Shown in pieces: positions 1 to 5,183 of a stretch of 9,782 bases of DNA (position 1 is the stretch's first letter; each line of letters begins with the position of its first letter). The DNA is from an uncultured Acidimicrobiales bacterium (GTDB taxonomy: Bacteria; Actinomycetota; Acidimicrobiia; Acidimicrobiales; Iamiaceae). A program made the translations under genes and the position numbers. A model generated the notes under the pieces. It did not search any database and had not been told where the DNA came from. It was given only the letters and a program-made list of their open reading frames with translations. The DNA is taken from assembly GCA_937926025.1 (NCBI GenBank), contig CALANQ010000041.1, positions 1-9,782 on the forward strand, given 5' to 3'.

Positions 1-743
1 TAGGCCTCGATGACGACCGGGTCGTCACGGACCTGATCGGGGGTGCCCTCGGCGATCTTCCGCCCGAAGTCCATGACCACGACCATGTGGGAGATGGCCA
101 TCACCATCGACATGTGGTGCTCCACCAGCAAGATGGTGAGGTCGAACTCGTCGCGGATGTGCTTGATGGTGTCGCCCAGCTCGTCGACCTCGCCGTGGGT
201 CAGGCCGTTGGCGGGCTCGTCGAGCAGCAGCAGCTTCGGCCGCGAGGCCAGGGCCCGGGCGAACTCGAGGCGCTTGAGCGTGCCGAACGGCAGGCCGAAC
301 GCCGGCCGGTCGGCCAGGTGGCCGAGCGACATCCGGTCCAGGATCTCCCGGCACTCGGTGCGGAGGCGCTTCTCCTCCTTGGCCGACCCGATGCGGAGCA
401 TCGACGGGATGAACCCGACCTTGCCCTCGGTGTGGGCGCCGACCATCACGTTCTCCAGCACCGTCAGCGCCGGGAACAGCGCCAGGTTCTGGAACGTGCG
501 GGCCACGCCGATCTTGGCGATCTTGTGCGGCGGCAGCGCCAGCAGGTCCTGGCCGTCGAAGGTGACGTGCCCGCTCTGCGCCTCGTAGAGGCGGCTGACC
601 ACGTTGAACATGGTGGTCTTGCCGGCTCCGTTGGGGCCGATGAGGGCGCAGATCTCGCCCTCGGCCACGTCGAAGCTCAAGCCGTCGAGAGCCACCACTC
701 CCCCGAACCGCACCTCGATGTCACGTACGTCGAGCAGGGCCAA
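1..743 (-). CDS. livG: Branched-chain amino acid ABC transporter ATP-binding protein (LivG-like), 3' end cut by window edge
   Basis: Cytoplasmic ATPase that would power a LivHM-type permease importing branched-chain amino acids or similar solutes. Of the protein, 247 codons are visible. Seen: Walker A GPNGAGKTT (residues 36-44), Q-loop Q85 in ARTFQNLALF, a signature region LPFGTLKRLEFARAL (151-165), Walker B LLLLDEP (171-177) and switch histidine H209 in VEHHM. The end, EGTPDQVRDDPVVIEAY, matches the usual LivG C-terminus (family members end about IRAYLG), so only a few residues are missing. The start is TTG at 743: no ATG or GTG lies in frame just upstream, and AGGGG (754-758) sits 10 nt before it. 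Oddities: the signature is LPFGT rather than the LSYGQ or LPYGD type, and the usual EHD is EHH. LivF, LivHM and the binding protein are not in the window; they could lie to the left. The family is certain, the exact substrate is not. Confidence 0.93.
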   Translation of the reverse strand, partial: MALLDVRDIEVRFGGVVALDGLSFDVAEGEICALIGPNGAGKTTMFNVVSRLYEAQSGHVTFDGQDLLALPPHKIAKIGVARTFQNLALFPALTVLENVMVGAHTEGKVGFIPSMLRIGSAKEEKRLRTECREILDRMSLGHLADRPAFGLPFGTLKRLEFARALASRPKLLLLDEPANGLTHGEVDELGDTIKHIRDEFDLTILLVEHHMSMVMAISHMVVVMDFGRKIAEGTPDQVRDDPVVIEA

Positions 744-774
744 GACCCGGCAACCCCTTCTTCGTTCCCCTGGA

Positions 775-804
775 CCATCACGACGGTCCTCCCCGTCGTG
801 ATGG
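775..804 (-). promoter_or_regulatory. Perfect 12-bp hairpin in the livG leader
   Basis: The arms 775-786 and 793-804 are exact reverse complements (12 bp) around a 6-nt loop, which reads GGAGGA on the minus strand. It lies 32 nt upstream of the livG TTG. No T-run follows on either strand, so a classical intrinsic terminator is unlikely. If the TAGTGT box at 810-815 is the -10 element, transcription would start near 802 and the stem-loop would be the very 5' end of the mRNA. A role in mRNA stability or as a protein-binding operator is inference. Confidence 0.5.
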
Positions 805-809
805 CGGTC

Positions 810-815
810 ACACTA
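810..815 (-). promoter_or_regulatory. Candidate -10 box (TAGTGT) for livG
   Basis: A TANNNT hexamer on the minus strand, 66 nt before the livG start and directly upstream of the 12-bp hairpin. I see no convincing -35 box 16-19 nt further upstream. The call is weak and rests mainly on position and on similarity to the other TANNNT boxes in the window. Apart from this box I recognise nothing in 805-897. Confidence 0.25.
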
Positions 816-897
816 GCCACGACCAGCACCGACGTGGACGGGAACGCGTTCTCACCCGCCTCCAAGGTGCGTCACGAGCGCGGGGGCATGGGTTGAC

Positions 898-1058
898 CTT
901 CGAGCGAAGCGAGCCCGGGGAGTTTGAGGGGCAGAGCTTGCGGAGCCCCTCAAGCCGAAGGCGTGCGACGCAGTCGTGCGCCTGAGCGAAGGCGTCGGGC
1001 GTCAGCCCGTCGATCAACTCCGAGGAACGGAGTGAGCGCCAGCGAACGAGTGACGAAG
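898..1058. repeat. Hairpin-rich intergenic element, probably a dispersed REP-like repeat
   Basis: This 161-bp block fills the gap between the mreB stop codon and the livG promoter region. It carries several inverted repeats: 924-932/945-953 (9 bp, 12-nt loop), 961-969/973-981 (9 bp counting two G-U pairs in plus-strand RNA), 979-983/990-994, 996-1000/1005-1009 (CGGGC/GCCCG, 4-nt loop) and 1017-1022/1028-1033 (ACTCCG/CGGAGT, 5-nt loop). GGAGT near 918-922 can pair with ACTCC at 1017-1021 to close a multi-branched fold, and CTTCG (898-902) can pair with CGAAG (1054-1058) as terminal inverted repeats. The short word GAGCGAAG occurs twice (902-909 and 984-991). A 69-codon minus-strand reading frame crosses the block but has no family features. 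Its REP-like nature and dispersal are inference; copy number needs the whole genome. Confidence 0.5.
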
Positions 1059-1060
1059 AC

Positions 1061-2065
1061 CTACCCCCGTGCTCCCATGAACATCACGCGGAGCTGGTCG
1101 TAGGCCTCGATGCAGCGGCCGGCGCCGAGCACGACGGCCTCCAGCGGCTGGTCCACGAGGGTGACGGGGATCTCGGTCTCCTCGGCCAGGCGGTGGGCCA
1201 GGCCCTTGAGCATGCCCCCGCCGCCGACGAGGTGCATGCCCCGGACGATGAGGTCGTGGGCCAGCTCCGGCGGCGCCTCGCCCAGGCAGGCGATGACCGA
1301 GTCCACGATGGACGAGACCGGTTCGGAGATGGCCTCGCGCACCTCCTGCGGCGACAGGATGACCGTCTTGGGGAGGCCGCTCATGAGGTCACGGCCGCGG
1401 ACCTCGGCCTTGACGTCGTCCTGCACCGGCCACGCCGACCCGATGGCGACCTTGATCTCCTCCGCCGTGCGCTCGCCGATGGCGATGCCGTACTCCCGGC
1501 GGATGAACGTCTGGATGGCAGCGTCGATGTCGAACGAGCCGACCCGGACCGCTTGGAGGGCGACCACGCCGCCGAGGCTGATGAGCGCCGTCTCCGACGT
1601 GCCGCCGCCGACGTCGACCACCATGTTGGCGACCGGTTCGTTGACGGGCAGGTAGGCGCCGAGGGCGGCGGCCATGGGCTGCTCGATGAGCTGGGCGTCG
1701 GCGGCACCGGCCCGGCGGGCCGCTTCGGTGACGGCGCGGCGCTCCACCTCGGTGATGGCCGACGGCACGCAGATGACCACCCGTGGCCGGTTGAACTTGG
1801 AGACCCCGGCCCGCTGCAGCAGCAGGCGGATCATGCGCTGGGTGACGTCGAAGTCGGTGATGGCGCCCTGGCGCAGGGGGCGCACGGCCACGATGTAGCC
1901 GGGGGTCCGGCCGATCATCTGCCACGCCTCCTGGCCCATGGCCAGCACGTCGCCCGTCTGCTGGTTGAGCGCGATGACCGACGGCTCGTTCAGGACGATG
2001 CCCTGCCCCTTGGCGTAGACCAGGGTGTTCGCGGTGCCGAGGTCGATGGCGAGGTCGCGCGCCAT
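1061..2065 (-). CDS. mreB: Rod shape-determining protein MreB (actin-like ATPase)
   Basis: Bacterial actin that polymerises on the inner face of the membrane and guides peptidoglycan synthesis. At 334 residues it has the usual MreB length. Seen: phosphate-1 loop IDLGTANTLVY (7-17), the conserved segment IVLNEPSVIAL (23-33), VVICVPSAITEVERRAV (96-112), LIEQPMAAALGA (126-137) with the presumed catalytic Glu at 128, phosphate-2 loop VDVGGGTSE (150-158), IGERTAEEIKVAIGSA (196-211) and adenosine motif HLVGGGGMLKGLA (278-290). The second Glu of the usual IEEP is Gln here. The ATG overlaps the TGA of the upstream small membrane gene (TGATG). The Shine-Dalgarno sequence is weak, so translational coupling is likely. 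Oddity: it is linked to moaE, and no mreC, mreD, pbp2 or rodA is in the window. It could be an MreB paralogue such as Mbl. Confidence 0.95.
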   Translation of the reverse strand: MARDLAIDLGTANTLVYAKGQGIVLNEPSVIALNQQTGDVLAMGQEAWQMIGRTPGYIVAVRPLRQGAITDFDVTQRMIRLLLQRAGVSKFNRPRVVICVPSAITEVERRAVTEAARRAGAADAQLIEQPMAAALGAYLPVNEPVANMVVDVGGGTSETALISLGGVVALQAVRVGSFDIDAAIQTFIRREYGIAIGERTAEEIKVAIGSAWPVQDDVKAEVRGRDLMSGLPKTVILSPQEVREAISEPVSSIVDSVIACLGEAPPELAHDLIVRGMHLVGGGGMLKGLAHRLAEETEIPVTLVDQPLEAVVLGAGRCIEAYDQLRVMFMGARG

Positions 2066-2313
2066 CAGCTGCGACCCGGCGGCCCGTCGCCCGGCGAGGG
2101 TCGGCGCGGCGTCTGCCGCGGGGCGGTCGATGGATCAGCCCGCTCGGGCCGGCGCTGGACGGGCGCGGCGTCGGGCGACAGCGCCGTCATCTCGCGGCGG
2201 AACGCATCGACGCCCGACTCGACCGACGACGGCTCGCGGTTGCGGGCCCAGACGAACAGGGCGTAGCCGGCGACCACCAGCACGGGGAGCAGGACGAACA
2301 GCAGGATCTTCAC
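2065..2313 (-). CDS. Small single-span membrane protein, function unknown
   Basis: An 82-residue protein starting at GTG (2313). It opens with a hydrophobic span, KILLFVLLPVLVVAGYALFVW (residues 2-22), followed by ARNR, so the rest (about 55 residues, Pro/Arg-rich and charged) probably lies in the cytoplasm. GGAGG at 2324-2328 lies 10 nt before the start, the best Shine-Dalgarno sequence in this operon. The GTG overlaps the moaE stop (GTGA) and its own TGA overlaps the mreB ATG (TGATG). Such tight coupling on both sides is good evidence that it is a real gene. I do not recognise a family. Its position directly before mreB suggests, as inference only, a membrane partner for MreB or a regulator of its translation. 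Confidence 0.75.
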   Translation of the reverse strand: MKILLFVLLPVLVVAGYALFVWARNREPSSVESGVDAFRREMTALSPDAAPVQRRPERADPSTAPRQTPRRPSPGDGPPGRS

Positions 2314-2828
2314 GACGACACCACCTCCGTCCGGTGGAGGCCGTCGACGTCGTGGCCGTGGCGGTGGTCGCACCGGCCCCAGTCGTCGTGGCCGCCCTCC
2401 CAGTGCTCCCGCTTCCAGATCGGCGCCGTGGCCTTCACCTCGTCGATGGCCCAGCGGGCCGCCTCGAACGACGCGTCGCGGTGGGCGGAGGACACGGCGA
2501 CCACGACGGCGGCATCGGTGACCGCCAGCGCACCGGTGCGGTGCCAGAGGGCGATGCGGGCCACATCGGGGAAGCGGGCGCGGGTGGCGGCCGCCACCCG
2601 GGCCAGGACGGGGACGACGTGCTCGTCGTAGGCCTCGTACTCCAGCAGGTGGACGCCGGTGCGGTCCCCCGCATGGTCCCGTGCGGTGCCCACGAACGTG
2701 ACCGACGCCCCGGTGGCTGGGGTCACCACCCAGGCGGAGGCGACGTCGACCGGGAGGGCCTGGTCCGCGCACGCCAGCCAATCGGCGCCGGCAGGCGGCG
2801 ACCAGGTGGCATCGACGTCCGCGGTCAT
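2310..2828 (-). CDS. moaE: Molybdopterin synthase catalytic (large) subunit MoaE
   Basis: MoaE with the thiocarboxylated small subunit MoaD inserts the two dithiolene sulfurs into cyclic pyranopterin monophosphate to make molybdopterin in the cytoplasm. The 172-residue protein shows the family landmarks in order: SVTFVGTARDH (42-52), LLEYEAY (61-67), IALWHRTGAL (92-101), VVVAVSSAHRDASFEAARWAI (108-128, shortened here), then DEVKATAPIWKRE (129-141). The last holds the lysines corresponding to the two active-site lysines of E. coli MoaE (K132 and K139 here). The C-terminus has a His/Asp-rich stretch, CDHRHGHD (153-160), not needed for the family. The start is ATG at 2828, preceded 6 nt upstream by TACCAT and lacking a spaced Shine-Dalgarno sequence, so a leaderless mRNA is likely. 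It is first in the moaE / small membrane protein / mreB unit. No moaD or other cofactor gene is in the window. Confidence 0.94.
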   Translation of the reverse strand: MTADVDATWSPPAGADWLACADQALPVDVASAWVVTPATGASVTFVGTARDHAGDRTGVHLLEYEAYDEHVVPVLARVAAATRARFPDVARIALWHRTGALAVTDAAVVVAVSSAHRDASFEAARWAIDEVKATAPIWKREHWEGGHDDWGRCDHRHGHDVDGLHRTEVVSS

Positions 2829-2834
2829 GCCCTC

Positions 2835-2840
2835 ATGGTA
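2835..2840 (-). promoter_or_regulatory. Candidate -10 box TACCAT for the moaE operon
   Basis: TACCAT on the minus strand, separated by 6 nt from the moaE ATG. This places the expected transcription start at or next to the start codon. No clear -35 box is seen in the GC-only spacer upstream. The same hexamer sits 7-8 nt before two other starts in this window, which raises confidence. Confidence 0.55.
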
Positions 2841-2879
2841 GGCGGGGCGGGGCGCGGCCCACCCGCAAGCCCCGATCGG

Positions 2880-2885
2880 TAGCGT
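2880..2885 (+). promoter_or_regulatory. Candidate -10 box TAGCGT for the HtrA-like gene
   Basis: A TANNNT hexamer exactly 8 nt before the ATG at 2894, the same spacing as TACCAT before the gene at 5184. No Shine-Dalgarno sequence lies between it and the ATG. The 65-bp gap 2829-2893 would thus hold back-to-back leaderless promoters for moaE and this gene. No good -35 box is visible. Confidence 0.4.
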
Positions 2886-2893
2886 TGGCCGCC

Positions 2894-4093
2894 ATGGCGT
2901 TCGACGAGCCAGGCGAGGAAGAGCGCCCCGAGACCACCCCGCCGCTGCCCCCAGAGGATCGGCTCTGGCGCCATCCGTCGGAGCTCGCCGGCGGCGTGCC
3001 CGTCCCGGCCGCCTGGCTCCCGCCCAGCCCGCCGTCGGGCCACCGCGGCGCCCGCACCGTGGCCGCCCTGGCCGGCGCCGGCCTGGCCGGCGCCTTGGTC
3101 GCCGTGGGGGTGATGTGGTTCACCCGGCCCACCCGCGTCGTGGAGCAGGCCGCCCCCACGGGGGCACCGAAGGCCGCCGTGGAGACCAGCGCCGCCTTCG
3201 CACCCGCCGCCGTCTCGTCCGAGGACCTCACCGCCGACGTGGCCCCCTCGCTCGTCCGGGTCGAGGCCGAGATCGACGGCGCCTGGTCCACCAGCACCGG
3301 GCTGGTCCTCGACGACCAGGGCACCATCGCCGTCATCACGTCGGTGGTCGACGGCGCCACCACGGTGATGGTCACGGACCACCACGGCGATCGCATCCCG
3401 GCGCACCTCACCGGCTCGGATCCGGCCACCGGCATCACCGTCCTGGTGGCCGACGGCGACGTCGGGTCCCCGCTCACCGCCGAGGCCGCCGACGCCCGCG
3501 CCGGCCAGCCGGTGGCGGTCATCAGCACGTCGTCGGCCGACGCCGGGGGCACCACCCAGCACCGGGTGGTCACCGCGTCGGTCAGCGCCGTCGGCATGCG
3601 CACCGCCGTGTCCACGCTGGTCCTCCACGACGCCGTCCAGCTCGACCGCGCCGTCCCCGGCGACGCCGCCGGCGGCATCGTGGTCGACGCCCAGGGCGAC
3701 CTGGTCGGCGTGGTCCTGGCCGGTTCGGGATCCGAGGACCTGGCGGTGGTGGTGCCGGCCGCCGACGCGGTCGACGCTGCGCTCGGGCTCCGCGACGACG
3801 GCCAGGTCCGTCGGGCGTGGCTGGGCGTCCGCGCCGTCGACCTCAGCCCGCCCGCCGCCAAGCTGATGACCGTGAAGGGCGGCGCCCTCCTCACCATGGT
3901 CCAGGCCGGCTCACCGGCCGCCGCAGCGGGGCTGCGCAAGGGGGACGTGATCACCGCCATCGACGACGAGGCCATCGGCGACGCCAGCGACCTGGTGGTC
4001 GCCCTCCGCCGGTGGAAGCCCGGCGAGCGGGTCGAGGTGGTGTGGCACCGGGGCAGCGACCAGGGCCGGACCGCCGTCACCCTCGGGGGCTGA
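2894..4093 (+). CDS. Membrane-anchored HtrA/trypsin-like protein with PDZ domain, active site degenerate (probable pseudoprotease)
   Basis: A 399-residue protein. An acidic, proline-rich N-terminus with EDRLWRHPSE (21-30) is followed by one membrane span (about 55-77) and a likely extracytoplasmic S1C/HtrA-like domain (about 108-295). A PDZ domain (about 306-399) carries WLGV (309-312) and GSPAAAAGLRKGDVITAIDD (339-358). The fold aligns well with HtrA, but the catalytic triad does not: the TNNHVV histidine position is S150 (VITSVVDGA), the DLAVL aspartate position is G180 (GSDPATGITVL), and the GNSGGP serine position is A258 (PGDAAGGIVV). Proteolysis is therefore unlikely; a scaffold or peptide-binding role is inference. 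Start choice: ATG 2894 sits 8 nt after TAGCGT, whereas the in-frame TTG at 2885 overlaps that box. The gene is divergent from moaE and converges, 2 bp apart, on the next gene. No frameshift is seen, so it is intact rather than decaying. Confidence 0.88.
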   Translation: MAFDEPGEEERPETTPPLPPEDRLWRHPSELAGGVPVPAAWLPPSPPSGHRGARTVAALAGAGLAGALVAVGVMWFTRPTRVVEQAAPTGAPKAAVETSAAFAPAAVSSEDLTADVAPSLVRVEAEIDGAWSTSTGLVLDDQGTIAVITSVVDGATTVMVTDHHGDRIPAHLTGSDPATGITVLVADGDVGSPLTAEAADARAGQPVAVISTSSADAGGTTQHRVVTASVSAVGMRTAVSTLVLHDAVQLDRAVPGDAAGGIVVDAQGDLVGVVLAGSGSEDLAVVVPAADAVDAALGLRDDGQVRRAWLGVRAVDLSPPAAKLMTVKGGALLTMVQAGSPAAAAGLRKGDVITAIDDEAIGDASDLVVALRRWKPGERVEVVWHRGSDQGRTAVTLGG

Positions 4094-4095
4094 CC

Positions 4096-5124
4096 TCAGC
4101 GGCGACGGCGCCGGCGGCGCCGGATCAGCACGCCGGCCAGGACCACCGCGCCGGCCCCGACCGCCCCCGCCACGCCCAGGGCCAGCTCCTGGCGCCGACG
4201 GGGCGAGATGGACTCGATGGCGCTGGCCTCGTGGCCCATCACGTACGCCTCTTCGTTGCTGCAGGTCTCCTCCCACCCGGCGGCGGCCAGGCGGTCGTTG
4301 GCCACCACCCACGGGTGGCGGACGTACGGGAGGACACCCGGGGGCGTGGGCGCCAGGCGGAGCCGCCAGCGCCACGACGCCACCTTCAGGGCGACGGGCT
4401 CGGGCAGGCGCAGGCGCGGGATCGGGTCCAGCGCCCGCCGCTGCGTGGGCGTCAGCCAACCGGCGGGCGCCACGTTGACCGGGCCGTCGAGGCGGGTCGA
4501 CCACGCGGCCACCACCGCCGAGGCGAGGTCGTCGAGGTGGAGGTACTGCCCGGGGGTGTCGTCGGCGGTGGGGACGTCGGCGGCCGCGTCGAACGCCCGC
4601 GCCAGCCAGCCCAGCCGGCCGTCCTCGACGACGGTGGCGGGCCGCAGCCGGGTGACGGTGGCGCCCGGGTGGTCGGCGGACCACTCCGCAGCGACCCGCT
4701 CGACCTCGGCCAGCTGCACGGCGTAGGCCAGGTCCGGGTGGGGGCGCAGCGGCGCATCCTCGGTCAGCGGCACCGGGTTGTTGGCCCACGGCCCGTAGAC
4801 CGTGGCGCTCGACAGCAGGACCACGTGGTCGATGCCCGCCTTGTCGGCGGCCACCAGCACCCGGCGGGCCATGGTGACGTCGGTGGCCTGCTCGATCTCG
4901 GGGCCGTCGATGGCCGGCCCGAACACGGAGGCGAGGTGGATCACCGACGCGCTGCCGTCGAACGCGGCCACCAGGTCCGAGGTCACCAGGTCGATGGGGT
5001 CGATGCCCGGCCCGGAGCGGAGATCCAGCGCGACCACCTCATCGACGTCGTCGCGCTGGCCGAGGAGCCGGGTGACGCGACGGCCGAGGGAGCTCGCTGC
5101 TCCGGTGACGACGACACGAACCAT
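4096..5124 (-). CDS. NAD-dependent epimerase/extended SDR-like protein with C-terminal membrane anchor
   Basis: A 342-residue protein. An N-terminal Rossmann fold carries VTGAASSLGRRV (6-17; TGxxxxxG nucleotide loop), acidic D34 at the end of beta-2, VIHLASVFGP (61-70) and LLSSATVYGP (103-112). The usual YxxxK motif reads YAVQL (134-138) in DLAYAVQLAEVERV, so the catalytic lysine is replaced by leucine. RLRPATVV (159-166) and the substrate half follow. The C-terminus is unusual for the family: one hydrophobic span (about 314-334) ending in eight consecutive arginines, as in a tail-anchored protein with its enzyme-like domain in the cytoplasm. Start choice: ATG 5124 directly precedes the Rossmann strand. 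An in-frame upstream start near 5175 would add an unrelated 17 residues overlapping the opposite promoter. No strong Shine-Dalgarno sequence is seen (GGCGG is weak). The substrate is unknown and normal redox or epimerase activity is doubtful. Confidence 0.87.
   Translation of the reverse strand: MVRVVVTGAASSLGRRVTRLLGQRDDVDEVVALDLRSGPGIDPIDLVTSDLVAAFDGSASVIHLASVFGPAIDGPEIEQATDVTMARRVLVAADKAGIDHVVLLSSATVYGPWANNPVPLTEDAPLRPHPDLAYAVQLAEVERVAAEWSADHPGATVTRLRPATVVEDGRLGWLARAFDAAADVPTADDTPGQYLHLDDLASAVVAAWSTRLDGPVNVAPAGWLTPTQRRALDPIPRLRLPEPVALKVASWRWRLRLAPTPPGVLPYVRHPWVVANDRLAAAGWEETCSNEEAYVMGHEASAIESISPRRRQELALGVAGAVGAGAVVLAGVLIRRRRRRRR
4106..4122 (+). terminator. Possible GC-only terminator hairpin after the HtrA-like gene
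   Basis: CGGCGCC (4106-4112), loop GGC, GGCGCCG (4116-4122): a perfect 7-bp stem starting 13 nt after the HtrA-like stop codon. It lies inside the arginine-coding tail of the convergent gene, so the palindrome may simply reflect CGC/CGG arginine codons. There is no T-run. Plausible but weak. Confidence 0.25.
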
Positions 5125-5169
5125 CACGTGAGCTTGCCGCCCGCAGGGACGGAACACCACATCGGCCCG

Positions 5170-5175
5170 TACCAT
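5170..5175 (+). promoter_or_regulatory. Candidate -10 box TACCAT for the zincin_2-like gene
   Basis: TACCAT lies 8 nt before the ATG at 5184, inside the 59-bp divergent gap 5125-5183. Transcription would start at or within two bases of the ATG, giving a leaderless mRNA. No matching box was found at the same distance before the divergent SDR-like gene, and no convincing -35 box is visible. Confidence 0.5.
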
Positions 5176-5183
5176 GGGCGACC

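Noticed and set aside
808..1017. 69-codon minus-strand reading frame starting MIDGLTPDAF in the mreB-livG gap
   Set aside because: It lies almost wholly in the hairpin-rich element, has no Shine-Dalgarno sequence or family features, and its amino acids mirror the repeat words. More likely a translation of a non-coding repeat.
2833..4080. 415-codon minus-strand open frame opposite the HtrA-like gene
   Set aside because: GC-rich DNA leaves antisense frames open. The plus-strand frame has a membrane span and HtrA/PDZ motifs; the antisense product is low-complexity Ser/Ala/Thr/Arg with no family features.
5125..5175. Upstream start for the SDR-like protein at about 5175
   Set aside because: It would add 17 residues unlike any SDR and run through the divergent promoter; the Rossmann strand begins right after ATG 5124.
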